Source: Nectonema munidae
Lineage: Eukaryota; Nematomorpha; Nectonematoida; Nectonematidae
DNA: 64,000 bases
Assembly (NCBI GenBank): GCA_030549495.1
Contig: JAUIRK010000781.1
Location: 1 to 64,000, forward strand
Direction: 5' to 3'
The notes beneath the pieces were generated by a model. It made no database searches and was not told where the DNA came from. It saw nothing but the letters and a program-made list of their open reading frames with translations. Position numbers and translations under genes: made by a program. This document shows positions 1-12,242 of this stretch, piece by piece. The stretch's first letter is position 1. Every line of letters begins with the position of its first letter.

Positions 1-2099
1 CGGAGGTCTTGCCAGACCTCTGATTTTTTTAAAATTACTTGAATTTCAATAATATGATACTCGTGTGTATTTTTGTTTTCTTGTTTAGATGAGTGCTTTT
101 GCGTTTTTTCTGACAAAATAGGCTACGAAAAATAATTTCGAATTTCCCTACCAATTACAATCTCCTACAAAAATCTAAGCAAGTTTCCAGTTTCCTCTTT
201 TCAATCTCCTCTCTCTTCTTTCTCTATTCAACTTCTCTTATCAAACAAGAATAGCTTATTTTGTGTTCCCTACTTATATATACATTTATAAAAAAAAGTA
301 TATAAATACATGTATAATTATATATAATCTTAGCATGTTATTGTAATTGAAAATGATATATTTAGGAGTTTTTTTTTATATCCTTTGTTTGTATTGATGT
401 CATTCAATTGATCTTCGTTTTTAATCGTCTTCTCAGGATTTTTTTTCTCCTTTTTTTTACAATGTTTTGTTTTTGAACAATCTATTTTTACATATGTTGT
501 TAAAATTTTATTTTTTTTGGTGTGACAAGAACCTAATTGGTTTCCTCCACCTTCTTTTTATATTTCAGATTATTTTTATAATTCTTTTTTCTAAAATAAA
601 TAAATAAAAAAATAAATAAATATATTGATTATTGATTATTATGACTTCAAATTACGCATATAATTCCATTAATGCCAGTGAACCGTAATAGCAACAGAAG
701 AGAGCGTTTTAATGAATGAATTTTAAAAAAACTATTATCCCTCGAAACATTGTGCATTTCCAAAAATAGATAGTTGCATCTTTTGATAACAGATTTAAGG
801 AAATCGAATAACCCATTCATACAAAAACTGTCTATCGAAATAAAAAGCCTATATTTTTCAAAATTTTCTTTTTAATAATTATTCAATTTTTTTAATTCGG
901 AATTAGAGGTGTCATCCATGCTCAAATGGCGTTTTGAGCACGACCCACCCATTCAATACCGAAAACGTCAAGCGTAACAAAATGAAAACACTCATAAAAA
1001 CCTTCTATTTTCAATCAGCAGTGTCACCTGTTACAAAGAACGTTAAAAATGTTCCATTTGAGGGCAATCTGCATCGATAAATGTTTATTTTGGAAAGGAA
1101 AGAATATAGAAATTGTAAAAAAATTAAATACCCTATTATTTTTTTTGTTCCAAGGAAAATTTAATAAATATTTAAGGACATTTCTAGTGTTGCTTAATTT
1201 ACAAGCGTGAGGCATGAGATAGATTCTCATCACTTTAGAAGTATGAAGCATATTAGAAAAGACTAACTCACCACACTATTTTCATCTTTTGCTCTCAAGA
1301 TTGACATATCGCAAAATAGAAATCCTTTGCTGATAATCGTCTATTTCTCTGCCATCCAATCGAATTTTTTCCATGTTGAAAATAGGTCTTAGAGAGGAGT
1401 CAAGGTTCTTGATTTATGATTAAAAGTGCTGCTACGCAAAACGTCACACGTTTTTAAGGAAACCGACCGCCCACCCAAAATGTTATTTTGACATTTTGCG
1501 TGGTAGGTTGAGTATAGTCAACCCTTAGTTATTTTCAATTATAAATATGAATTTCAATCCTTTGAGTTGTAATTATTAGAAATCAAATAAAGTATTTTGT
1601 ATATTTTTCCAGCATTTCTTATAGATAGTGTTAACTATATAAATATATACTACATTTTCTTTGTATGAATATACTCATATATATGCTATTTTTTAATTAA
1701 AAAATTTTAATTTAGTACTCCCCCTTTTAACGTTATAAAATGTCAATGTGTTTCATATGGATCAATTTAGATTTTCATAAAAAAAACACGAACCTCACAA
1801 AATCAGAATAAATTTAGATTTATTTAAAATAAATCATAAGAATAAGAAACTTTACTTTCCATTAAATTAAAAATGTCTAAAAGAATCTTAAAAAATATTT
1901 TCAGACAATTTTTCCTTAAAAAAAAATTGACAATTCGCCATTACTTTGTTAGGAAAAAATATAAATGAAATAAATTTTAGTTCCAAATTTAATTGATATG
2001 CTTGCAAATTGCTTGATGGGGGTGAAGAGAAGAATGTTAGGAGTATTCTAGAAATAATAAATATATATAGAGAAGGATAGTCGTTTTTATTGTGAACTG
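1..2099. other. intergenic, no gene seen
   Basis: AT-rich sequence with no supportable exon. It holds three imperfect inverted repeats: a 7-bp-arm hairpin at 4-20 right at the window edge, a 7-bp-arm hairpin at 920-939, and a longer one with about 15-bp arms at 1432-1446 and 1489-1506 (arm CTACGCAAAACGTCA). The last could be the end of an unrecognised MITE. Reading frames here are short and show no family resemblance. Confidence 0.6.
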
Positions 2100-2101
2100 A
2101 G

Positions 2102-2403
2102 GTGAAGGATGGGTTCAATAGTGCCTATCAAGGCAGAGAGTAAGTTTAAGAGTTTTGGGTAAGTAATGATGTCGCTTAGATTAGTGGGAAAGTGGCTAAG
2201 GGTTGAGGCGCAGGTGTTGATAAGTTTGTGTCGGTGTGAGATGAAGAATGGGCAGAGGAAGGCGAGGTGATATGGTGTTTCGAAAAGTGCGTTGCAGAAC
2301 CGACACGTCAGGTTGTCTGAGAGTTTAACGTGAAAAAATTAGGTTTTGCAGGGACAATGACCCGAGAGCCACCTAATAAGAGATCTCGATGGAGTGTATT
2401 TGT
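2102..2403 (-). pseudogene. LINE C-terminal fragment (zinc-knuckle end of ORF2)
   Basis: Read on the minus strand, this piece gives the C-terminal tail of a non-LTR retrotransposon polyprotein. It has a WLSGHCPC segment followed by a cysteine/histidine knuckle, CRFCNALFETPYHLAFLCP (Cx2C...Hx4C), as at the ends of many LINE ORF2 proteins. One in-frame stop (TAA) lies between the two parts. No reverse transcriptase domain precedes it, so it is a 5'-truncated relic. A plus-strand relic at 38630-38870 carries the same kind of tail. Confidence 0.7.
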
Positions 2404-2649
2404 ACGAAGCCTTCATTTGTGGTACTGTCTGATACTAATTATTAAATATATACACTTTTTTCGTTATAACCTGAAAGTCTGCACATCATTTTTATATACT
2501 TTATTGATGTCTAATTATGCTCTTAACCCTATTAGTGGGCAAAATTTGTCCGTTCAAGTGCTGGGGGCGTAAAGTGCAACCCCACCCGTATTTTCTCAGA
2601 TATTAATAAGTTTTTATAAATATTTTTAATGTTACATATATATTTCAAC

Positions 2650-3165
2650 TATGCTGAATTCAGTGGTGATGTCCATTTTTTATTAAAATCAATCAAACCT
2701 GTCAAAAAATTGATTTATATTTGACAGCTCGTCTCAAAAAGGAACTTTTTATTTAAATAATTATATAAAGTTTTTTACACATGTATACCCATTTTCAAAT
2801 ATGCTGAATTCAGTGGTGATATTTATTTTTTATGAAAATCAATCAAACCTGTCAAAAAATTGAATTAATGTGACAGCTCATCTCAAAAAGGAACTTTTTA
2901 TCTAAATAATTATATAAAGTTTTTTACACATGTATACCCATTTTCAAATATGCTGAATTCAGTGGTGATATTCATTTTTTATAAAAATCATTCAAACCTG
3001 TCAAAAAATTGATCTAAATGTGACAGCTCATTTCAAAAAGGAACTTTTTATCTAAATAATTATATATAGTTTTTTTACACATGTATACCCATTTTCAAAT
3101 ATGCAGAATTCAGTGGTGATATTCATTTTTTATGAAAATCAATCAAGCCTGTCAAAAAATGAAAA
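2650..3165. repeat. tandem array A, about 150-bp unit, about 3.5 copies
   Basis: The phrase ATGCTGAATTCAGTGGTGAT (ATGCAGAATT in the last) recurs at about 2651, 2801, 2950 and 3101, giving a period close to 150 bp. Units also share GACAGCTCATCTCAAAAAGG and ACACATGTATACCCATTTTC. A single diverged unit appears near 22225 in the related element, which suggests that the array grew from one unit. It lies inside the TTAA-bounded element. Confidence 0.9.
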
Positions 3166-4079
3166 AATCTCTTTGGCTACAAATTCGTTATCGACTTGTA
3201 GTCTCTACGTCATATTATAATTTACAGTATGTAATTTTACTATTCATTCCATGATGATCCTTTCTTGGTAGCTTTTTTTTCATTAGAAATTTATATTCTT
3301 CAATGTGTGTTCGAAAATTTTTTTTTGATGATAAAATTACTTTTTTCCTCTCTCAAAGCATTTTGATTAAAGAATCTTCTGGATGATCTTAGACTTTTTT
3401 TTATCAGCATAGTGTATTTTATTATCAGGCATGAATATTTGTCAACCAATCTGATTTCAAAGGTTTTTTCTGATGAATCATTCGTGATGTTCATTGTTCA
3501 ATTACAAAAAGTTGTCCACGTTCTTCATCTAAAAAATTATTTCTTTGACGCAAAAAGAAAAAGATGGACAAATTAAATTTAAATTAAAAATATCTTGATA
3601 GGGACTAAATTCTCATATATTGGCATCTGAGTCATTTTTGATAAATCTGACCTATTCTAAATTTTCAGATTTCCTATCCTTCTTAGCTAAATGTTAATTG
3701 TAATCCTATATGATAAGCTATAGATTTAAATATTTTTCATTTGTAAAAGAAGAACTTCTTTTTCACAGTCAAAATCTTTTTAAAGCATCTATTATATAAT
3801 TAAACCACTTCCTAGATCATTAGAACATGGTAGATCTTCCATTTAGTCAAGATACATATTTTTTTAATTATTTGTTTTGATCACATGTTCTCTTTTAAAT
3901 TAGTTTTCAACTTGGTTCCTTCTCTCATACAAATTTTCAAAAGATTTTATAATACGTTTTGTTTGTTTTTTTAATAAATATTTCATACTCAAGATCATTG
4001 TAGAAAGTATTATAAGCCAAAATATACAAAAAAAGTATATTTTCACTATATATCTAATATGCAGCCATTTTTTGAAAAT

Positions 4080-5580
4080 TTTTTACAGAACTGATTTCAG
4101 GCATACATTATTAATTCATTTGCCACTTCGAGATATTTTTTAACCGTATTATCCAAAATCCAGTACAGAAATAAAATAAGCATATTCGATTTGGTATAAA
4201 ACAGATACTTTATTTTTTTGAAAATATTTTTGAAGATAGTATCTAGAAGTAAACCGCAAATCTGATTGAAGCTTTCAGATATTTTAAAACCATAAATGCC
4301 AAAACTGAGTCCAAAAATGAAACCAGCATCTTCCATTTAGCATAAAAACAGATATTTTATTTAAATTTCAAAAATATTTCTGTGGACATTAGACGTAAAT
4401 TGAACATTTGATTGATACTTTCAGACATTTAAAACCTCTAAATGCAAAAATGATTTCAGAAATAAAAATTATGATGGTCGAATTGGTATAAAAACATATA
4501 TTTCATTTAAAATTAGAGAGAATATTTTGGGATATAGTTTTATGACATAAACCGCAAATTTGATACACTAGCAGTAAAACCTCTAAATGCGAAAACTATG
4601 TTCAGAAATGAAATCATCATGATCTATTTGCTATAAAAACATATATTTCACGTAAAATTTGAATCAATATTTTTGAAAACAAATTTTAGAACTAAACGCA
4701 AATTCTTATAGGTATTTTCAAATTCAAACTGCAAAAATTGAGTCCATAAATGAAACTAGCATGGTTGATTTGGAATAAAAACATATATTTTATTGTAAAA
4801 TTTGAATGAATGTTTTTGGAGACAATTTTTAGAAGTAAACCGCAAATTTCATTAACACTTATAAGTTTTTTCACATCCTAAATGTAAAAAATGAGTTCAG
4901 AAATGAAAAGAGCATGATTGATTTGGTATAAAACATATATTTCATGTAAAATTGAGAGAATATTTTTGGAGACAATTTTTAGAAGTAAACCGCAAATTTA
5001 ATTAACACTTATAGGTATTTTCACATCCTAAACGTAAAAAATGAGTCCAGAAATGAAACCAGCATGGCCGATTTAGTATAACAGATATATTTCATTGTAA
5101 AATTTGAATGAATGTTTTTGGGAATAATTTTTAGAAGTAAACCGCAAATTTGATTAACACTTATAGGTATTTTCAGATCCTAAACGTAAAAAATGAGTTC
5201 TGAAATGAAACCAGCATGGCCGATTTAGTATAACACATATATTTTATGTAAAATGTGAAGGAATATATTTGGAGACAATTTTCACAAGTAAACCGCAAAT
5301 TTGATTAACACTTATAGGTATTTTCAAATCCTAAATGTAAAAAATGAGTCCAGAAATGAAATCAACATGGTCGATTTGGTATAAAATATAAATTTTATGT
5401 AAAATGTGATGGAATGTTTTTGAGACAATTTTCAGAAGTAAACCGCAAATTTGATTAACACTTATAGGTATTTTCATTTCCTAAATGTTAAAAATGAGTC
5501 CAGAAATGAAAACAGCATGACCGATTTAGTATAAAAACATATATTTTATGTAAAATTTGAAGGTATATTTTATTAGATAC
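4080..5580. repeat. tandem array B, about 150-bp unit, about 10 copies
   Basis: The phrase GTAAACCGCAAATTTGATTA or a close variant recurs at about 4250, 4549, 4693, 4838, 4987, 5139, 5290 and 5440, spaced 145-152 bp. Each unit also has a GAAATGAAACCAGCATGG block and a run like TATATTTTATGTAAAATTTG. The 3' units are most alike and the 5' units most diverged. The same unit forms a smaller array at 24120-24990. Confidence 0.92.
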
Positions 5581-5931
5581 ATTTTTGATCAATCCAAATT
5601 TTGATTGAAATTTTCTAAAAAATTGACATGATTATTGAAAAAATTAAATATATAAAGTGTTATGCGTTCCAAACTGTATATAATTATAAATTTTCAGGGT
5701 ATTATATAATATAGATCCTAAGTTATAAGGTTAAGTACAGATAATGTCAAAATTTTGCTGAAAAATTTTAATTTTTGATTTTGTTGACAGTTTTGGACAT
5801 GAAAGGGTCATTCAACTACCATGAAAATGTTTTCAAAAGATGCAGCTAGCGATTTTAGGAAAAGTCACAAAATTTGAAGCGATATGATTCAGTAAATTTT
5901 CTACAATTAATTTTTTAGTGAAGAGGTTTTA

Positions 5932-5953
5932 CCCCCCCCCCCCCCCCCCCCCC
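5932..5953. repeat. homopolymer of 22 C
   Basis: An uninterrupted run of 22 C followed by GCCCGCCC sits just inside the right terminal repeat of the TTAA-bounded element. The left end is only moderately G-rich (GTGCTGGGGGCG), so the run probably expanded from a short C tract there. Long G/C runs are striking in a genome this AT-rich. Confidence 0.95.
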
Positions 5954-5978
5954 GCCCGCCCAGCACTAATAGGGTTAA

Positions 5979-7200
5979 TACTATGGTGATCATTCCTTTG
6001 TTGTTTTACTTTAATCAGAAAATATTTATTGGGAGCATTCTTTTGTTGTTCTATTTTGATTGGAAATATATTTTACAGAATGCGTGATAGCATTAAGCCT
6101 CCTTGTCTCATAGTTCGATACAAGCCGCCTTTACCCCGCGGTTATATTAAAAAAAAAAACATTTTTCAGAGAATATATTTAGCAATGAAATTTGACCTCG
6201 TAGCTTTCCAATAGTAAAGAAACTTTTTCATGAACTTATGGTTTTTATAGGCATCATATTTTTTATTGTTAATGAAAAATATAGGTCTTGATATTTGTAT
6301 ACCAATCCTAATTCAAAATTTGTGTTCCTCGCGAATTTATTTATGAAATCTTTTTTCAACTACATAAATATAAAATTAAAAAATATTTTTATAAACAAGA
6401 TTCTTGAGATGGATATTAAAAAGTTGACTTTAGCATGATCTCATATAATATCTTAACGCGTTACAAACTTTATAAAAATACAAAATTTTAAGAGTGCAAT
6501 GTAGATGCTTATTTTAAAAAATCCCTAGGAAAAATCCAATATTAAAAGAAATTGAAAATTTATAATATTGATACAATTCTTTTTTCAGCCAGTTTCAAGC
6601 CTTCCATCTTAGAAGCTATGTCAATTTCAACCAACTAACACTCCTTTTTTAAAACAAAATTAGATTACCCCCTGAAAAAAATTGAGTGATTTTTGTAACC
6701 TAACCTATGCTCACAAGGAAAATTAAAGGTTTTTAATGATACCATATATAATGGTTAAAAGTTATGAAATGTTGTTCTTCTAAACACACCTTGAAATTAT
6801 TTTGTAAAGTCTGATAAATCGTTTTAAATATTTTTTTTACTATTTTTTATTTGTCCTCTTTTCTTCTAGTATTATTATTTTGCAAGGTTGATTCGCAAAA
6901 GTATTTATTATGAAGTTTTATAATATATTTGTGTACTTAAATTATTTTTGGAATACTTCCGAATTCTGTTGTTAGTAGTATTCCTTTATATCTTTTTCTG
7001 TTCTTTGATAGCTTACATCTTTTTTTATAAATTTTAATACTAGTTTTACACCCTTATTGCTAAACTAACAGATATAATCAGTATCTACAATTTTAATTTA
7101 TTCTCCATAGATTGAACTATATAGAATTTTTGACCTCATAATAATGTTTTTTAAGGAGATTGTTTTTATGTTAAATTAGTAAAATAGTTTTTTTATTTAG
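5979..7200. other. intergenic; relic of the array-carrying family
   Basis: No gene is visible. The stretch 6090-6400 resembles the non-array part of the TTAA elements at 3290-3480 and 23240-23420: a GTTCGA...TTTTCAGAG motif, then a conserved AT-rich run ending in a TTCCTCGCGAA-like phrase. It is probably a decayed third copy. The remainder is featureless AT-rich DNA. Confidence 0.5.
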
Positions 7201-7614
7201 CAGGGGGATCTAGAAATTCGCATTAGGGGGGCGGGCGGATTTTACTAAACTAGAAGTCAACTTTCAAGCATCTAAATTAAAGCTTTATTAAAATTTTTAA
7301 AACAAAGAAGAATGAGAACATTAAAACGATCCTCATTAATTGAACTGCGAAGTGAATTGATGTGTTTAAACAATAAATTTACAAAAAAAATTGGATAATA
7401 TAAAATTAATAAGTGTCACACTTAACTACGATTGAAACATAAAAAAACTTTTTAAGGCTTCTCACTTTAGAGAAAGATTGAATCTAAAAAACGAGTTTCA
7501 GAAATCATAATATTTGAGTTCTACAAAAAGAATTAGATAAAGAAAAATTTTCAAGCAATTGGCAATGCAATTTTAGAAAGGGGGTGGCGTCCGCCCCCTT
7601 TAAATCCGCCAGTG
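7201..7614. mobile_element. MITE with G-rich ends (hAT-like)
   Basis: The left end starts CAGGGGGATCTAGA and runs into GGGGGGCGGGCGG. The right end, reverse-complemented, starts CACTGGCGGATTTAAAGGGG. These are imperfect inverted ends of the CA(G/C)TGGCGGAT type common in hAT-related MITEs. The 414-bp interior has no coding frame. I see no clean 8-bp target duplication, so the superfamily is uncertain. Confidence 0.5.
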
Positions 7615-7902
7615 TTTACTATTTATATTTGTTATCTTTTAAAAGTTTTTGGGTAATACATTACTAATATTTCTGGCATATATGCTAAATATTAAATGGA
7701 AATATTGGTAAAAAATAAATTAACACCATAAATGGAAATGAAAGAAATAGATATTAATTAAACTTATTCAAGAAATATATAGACCACAGCGAATTTGGGT
7801 AACTTCTATATAAATGATAAGTGTTGTCTTATTAAAATTTCGTATGCTAACAAAAGAAACTAAATTTTAATTTTTTTTGTGAAATTTAGTGTTCAATGCA
7901 GA
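7615..7902. other. intergenic
   Basis: AT-rich spacer between the MITE and the tandem-rich repeat. Nothing recognisable. Confidence 0.6.
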
Positions 7903-7904
7903 GT

Positions 7905-8112
7905 GTTTACTATATACTACAATGATTCATCTCCAACCTGTATACTACGATGATTCATCTTCAACCTGTATACTACGATGGTTTCTATTCCATGTACAAA
8001 TAACTAGGGAGACAATGTTCAACTTTCTGTTCACATTCTGCTAGATGTAAGATTTGATATACCTCATTCGGGGAGACGATGCTACATAAGTTATTACCTA
8101 TATACATTATAC
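7905..8112 (+). repeat. tandem-rich repeat copy 1, left part
   Basis: This is the left portion of a repeat whose uninterrupted copy is at about 37780-38627. It begins with three units of a 28-bp motif (CCTGTATACTACGATGATTC plus ATCTCCAA). A unique block follows (CATTCGGGGAGACGATGC), ending in CATTATAC at 8105-8112, which is the target site of the hAT element. The repeat resumes at 10578. Confidence 0.9.
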
Positions 8113-8372
8113 CAGGGGCGCACATCCTCAAAATTATTGGGGGGCGAAATTTTTTTCTTGCAATTTTCAAAATTAGTGGTCTGGAAATACTACGTGAGAC
8201 CAAATATTCAAGCAATCCTTTAAAATAGAGTGTATTCAGCGCATACCTAAAGTCCTAAATTTACAAGACTACTTTATATTTTTTTTTACAAAATTGGTGA
8301 ATTTAAATACTATACTTCCAGCGAAAATATTTTAATTAAATTTGCATATCGAATATAGTGCGCAGAAAAAAT

Positions 8373-8890
8373 GCCTCAATTAAAAAGTAGGAAAAAATGC
8401 CCAAATAAAATTAAGAAAAAATGCCCCAACACAAAAAATTTCAAAAAATTATTAATTAAAATTAAAAAAAATTTTTTTTTTAAAAAGATATGTCAAATAA
8501 AGATTTTTTTGTAAAAAAAAAACAAAAAGTCAACTTTTCATCTAAAACATTTAAAATTTAATTAAAGTAAACTAAAAAACTCAACATACGACAATTTTTT
8601 AAATACAAAATTTTTTTTATAAAATCAAATATTTTTGGACTTTGTGTGTATCAGAACACTTTCTAAATATAATTTGTGTTTTAACTGATTTTAAGAACAC
8701 ATTCCGACAAATCTGCACGTTTGCTATTGTTTTGAAGAACTTTATAAAGAAAAAAACCCTATAGATTAAGAAATTTTAGAAATTTAGCCTTTCAAAACGG
8801 TACCAAATATAAATATTTATATAATTAAAAAAAATCCACAAAATCAAAAATTAGGGACCATTTTTTCCTACTTTTTAATTGGGGGCATTT
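8373..8890. mobile_element. nested MITE with about 25-bp inverted ends
   Basis: The left end contains AATTAAAAAGTAGGAAAAAA. Its inverse, TTTTTTCCTACTTTTTAATT, occurs at 8863-8882, both beside an AATGCCC/GGGCATTTT phrase. The interior is very A/T-rich and non-coding. It lies within the hAT-type element, so it inserted after that element formed or was carried along with it. The exact edges are uncertain. Confidence 0.55.
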
Positions 8891-9412
8891 TTACCTACAA
8901 CCATGGAATATACACTAGTTTAAAAAAATCCAAAATTGTTAGGGGGTGGAATAGGCTTTTCATTTGAAAAATGAAGTAGTCTACTAGGCACATTACAGGA
9001 ATTGATGAAAGGATATTTGATTCATAGAGAAAACAAATAACTGAAGGTTGGATAGTTTTATATGAGTGAATGTATTCTGAAGGCAAAGAGTCTACTAGAC
9101 ACCCTGCGATGTTTATATGAAAAAATGTGATTGATTCAGGGGCAATGGTATAAAACGAAGTTATAATTGGGCAAACAAAAAATTAAGATCGCATTATTTC
9201 ATTTTACTCAGCATCATTCAAAAATAGTTTAAAAGCAAAATTGATACAAGCTACAAAAAGTAAAATAACTGTTAACATTTTGCAATGATTTGCCTTTTAT
9301 AATAACTTTTAAGGAAAAAAAGTCCAGAAAAAGTTATATAGCTTCAACAAAAACTAAAAAATTTTAGAGCATAATTTAAATTTTTTGAAAACTAATTTGA
9401 CGTATCCCCTAC

Positions 9413-10183
9413 AGCGTACTCTATGGGTGGCATGGCAGGTTGGTTGAGATGATGGACATAGCACGGAAGCCTCTAGATTCGATTCCTCATCGATAGGAAT
9501 TTGTTCATAGTTTGACATAAGCGGTACATCAGTACCTGGTCAATGAAAATACATCCGCTGCATCTTACCTTTTACTCAAAATTGAAAAATTTGCTACATA
9601 ATTAACATAAGAGAGGAAGGAAACAAAATAAACTAATAAAGCAATTTTCACTATTAAATGGAACCGTCTGTTCTCAGAATAATTTAAAAATAATAGGAGG
9701 CATAAAGAATTAGAGTTTATTTGATATTTTCAAGTTTTTATAAGCAGCAAAAGCCAACGTTTAAGTAGCTAGCCCTTATAATTAAAAAATTATTTAAATA
9801 ACGGTTGACAGACATTTTGCCCCCTGACAAATTGTCTCATAGGCTATTAATTTCATCCATCTTTGTTTATTATATGTGTAAAATTATTAAAAAATTTTAT
9901 ATTCTTGTTTATTTTATCTCTATTAAATTATTTCAAATTAATCAATTTATCTCTTAATTTTTTACAATTGTCCATGAGACAAAATGTCTTATGAAAATAA
10001 CGCGGCGAATTGTCCATGAAACAAAATGTCTTATGAAAATAATGGGGCGAATTGTCCATGGGACGAACTGATCCTTTCATTGGAGAAATTTTCAAAAACT
10101 TATATCGCATAAGTTGCATGGGGCACCATGCGGTACATAGGAGTGTGGGCACGGCCCCTCATGCCCCAGCCTAACTACGTCAC
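9413..10183. mobile_element. nested element with CAGTGACGTAG-type ends and a tRNA-like B box
   Basis: The right end, reverse-complemented, starts CAGTGACGTAGTTAGG, a common hAT MITE end. The left end (about CAGCGTACTCTATGGG) is a poor match. Near the left end, TGGCAGGTTGG and, about 45 bp on, GATTCGATTCC resemble the A and B boxes of a tRNA-derived Pol III promoter, so part may be a SINE. A 45-bp unit containing GCGAATTGTCCATG repeats about three times at 9968-10060. Confidence 0.4.
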
Positions 10184-10577
10184 TGGAGAGAAGAGAGCTG
10201 AATGAGGTAGGAGAGCTTGAGTGAATGATTGAGTTTTAGCAGAGAAAGCGGAAGAGAAAAACAGAGGAGAGAGAAAGAGAAATAGAATCACTTGACAGAA
10301 GATGAGAAAATCTAGCGTATCATCAACATGTGTGTGCTCAAAAATACTACAAAGAGAAGACACTGTGATAAACATAGCTTATTGTGTGCATATTGAAGCA
10401 ATTGATTATTATATAGCTCTCACGCATCGTCTGTAAAATATGTTCGATAGGAAAAATGCGATCATCATACATGTTTTATAAACAAGCAGCAACTCTTACT
10501 TATAGAAAATTATTTGGGGGGGGGGGGGGCGAAGGTCATTTTCGCCCCCCCCCTCGCCCCCCGGATGTGCGCCCCTG

Positions 10578-11150
10578 CATTATACCTGTATACTACGATG
10601 GTTCATCTCCAACCTGTATACCGCGATAATTCATCTCCAACCTATCAGTTCATATTTTGCTAGATGTAAGATTTGATATACCTCATTCGGGGAGAGGATG
10701 TTAGATAAGTTATTAATTTTTTCACGATATTAAATAATATATTTTATCAAATAATAAAAATAAAATTCTGTAATCAAAGAATCGAAAAATATTATTTAAA
10801 AAATAAAAAAAAAAACTTTCTGTTCATATTTTGCTACCTTATACGATGTTACAAAAGTTATAACCTATACTTTGCAATTTGCACGATTTTAAATATTATA
10901 TTTGTCAAATAATCAAAATAAAATTCTGTAATCAAAGAATCGAAAAATATTCTTTAAAAAATCAAAAAATATCAAACTTTCTGTTCATATTTTGCTACCT
11001 CATACGATGTTACAAAAGTTATTACCTATACTTTGCAATTTGCACGATTTTAAATATTATATTTGTCGAATAATCAAAGAATCGAAAAATGTTCAAATGA
11101 AAAAATATTTATTCTTTTTAAATATATCGTTGGCTCCCCTTACTTTTAGT
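10578..11150 (+). repeat. tandem-rich repeat copy 1, right part
   Basis: Continuation of the repeat interrupted by the hAT-type element. After two more 28-bp units comes an approximately 165-bp unit repeated about 2.5 times (marked by CAATTTGCACGATTTTAAAT and CTACCTCATACGATGTTAC). It ends with the unique phrase ATCGTTGGCTCCCCTTACTT. The copy at 37780-38627 matches throughout. Confidence 0.88.
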
Positions 11151-11339
11151 TTCGTATGTGCATAATTTGATAAAAATTAATTATTAAAGACTAGATTTAT
11201 CTTTCAATTTTAAAAGTAAGTATATTTAAATTCAATAGAGAAAAAAATTTGGTTTTAGACTCGAAAACAAGATGGAACAGTATAGTTTTAATGATAGAAC
11301 GATTTCTTGAAATAAAATCTTGTGTTGCAAAAAGCTTAA

Positions 11340-12053
11340 TTGACAAAAGAAAACATTTCAGTTTCCGAATCTGAAACCAAGTTTTTATGTGATCTTATGA
11401 ATATTCTGAAGCCGATCAAAATAGCTTCTGAAAGAATCTGTAGTAGGGATTCAAATCTTTTGACAGCTGAAGCTGCGTTTGAGTTCATCTTTGAGGAGCT
11501 AGATTCTCTTAGTACTGCTTTGTCTTCAAAAGTTAAAGATTCTTTTATTTCCAGAATAAGTGTCAGAAGAAACGTAGAACTTATTAGTCTTTTAGAATAT
11601 TTAAATTCTGGCAAAAATTATTATCAAAGATCAATCAAAAGTTTGACACTTTTAGACCCACACCAAGTTCGTGAACTTTTGATCAATTTGTTAAAGAAAG
11701 AAGGAAAAAACAAAAACGAAAGCATAAATATAAATGAAGAAATTCAAGTGGAAAGTGAAAAAAAGTACAAAAGTTTGAATGAAAAGCTTGAAAGCACAAT
11801 TAAAAATAAAATGTATGAAATGTTTACTAATAATGGAAATACTAGTTACTCTAAAGATGTAAAAGCGTTTGAAGCAACAGGAAAAATGTCAATTCAACTC
11901 GAAAACTTATTTAATAATTTAAAATATATTCCACCAACATCAACGGAGTCTGAAAGAATATTTTCTTCTGCTGGGATTTTTGTCACTAAGCTTAGTGACA
12001 AAAGTATCAATAGCTTGATTTTTTTAAGAAATTTTTTTAAACTTTCAAAATAA
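11340..12053 (+). pseudogene. hAT transposase, C-terminal part
   Basis: A 237-codon open frame whose last third is the hAT C-terminal dimerisation domain (hATC): PPTSTESERIFSSAG followed by SDKSINSLIFLRNFF. The N-terminal BED finger and the catalytic core with its DDE residues are absent, so this is a 5'-truncated gene that kept its frame. About 100 bp past the stop, palindromic CGAGAAATCTCGA repeats and a GAACCCTA end at about 12230 fit the right terminus of the same element. It abuts the piggyBac relic at 12243. It is a plain DNA transposon relic, unlikely to encode an active protein. Confidence 0.85.
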
Positions 12054-12242
12054 ATAAATTTTTCTGAAATTTTTGATAATTTTTAATAAGTTTAAATTAT
12101 TGAAAGTTGTATTTTTCTAAATGGGTTTTAGGTTTGTTAAACTTCAAAAAAGTTCGAGAAATCTCGATATATTATTTTTTCTATCGAGAAATCTCGATTC
12201 GAGAAAAATTGCCAAAATATTGAACCCTATATATCATATACC

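Larger units (their letters stand above)
2527..5974. mobile_element. TTAA-bounded non-autonomous element filled with tandem arrays
   Basis: The element is bounded by TTAA on both sides (2523-2526 and 5975-5978) and by an 11-bp terminal inverted repeat, CCCTATTAGTG. TTAA target duplication plus ends starting with CCC is the signature of the piggyBac superfamily. No transposase is encoded. The interior is two different tandem arrays (2650-3165 and about 4080-5580) joined by AT-rich DNA, plus a 22-C homopolymer just inside the right end. A diverged relative starts at 22098. The bounds follow directly from the sequence; the superfamily is inferred from the ends. Confidence 0.75.
8113..10577. mobile_element. 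hAT-type non-autonomous element with 8-bp target duplication
   Basis: The left end reads CAGGGGCGCACATCC and the right end GGATGTGCGCCCCTG, a perfect 15-bp terminal inverted repeat. It is flanked by identical 8-bp duplications CATTATAC (8105-8112 and 10578-10585), the hallmark of hAT superfamily insertion. The host repeat without the element exists at about 38040-38050, so the pre-insertion site is visible. No transposase frame is present. Inside are nested insertions (about 8373-8890 and 9413-10183), a purine-rich stretch (10185-10340) and a subterminal G14/C9 hairpin (10516-10552). Related ends occur near 15865-16135, 47330-47412 and 63411. Confidence 0.88.

Noticed and set aside
10185-10340. 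Purine-rich stretch considered as an exon (66-codon minus-strand frame)
   Set aside because: Low-complexity AG-rich DNA within the hAT-type element gives a Leu/Phe/Ser-rich frame without any motif.
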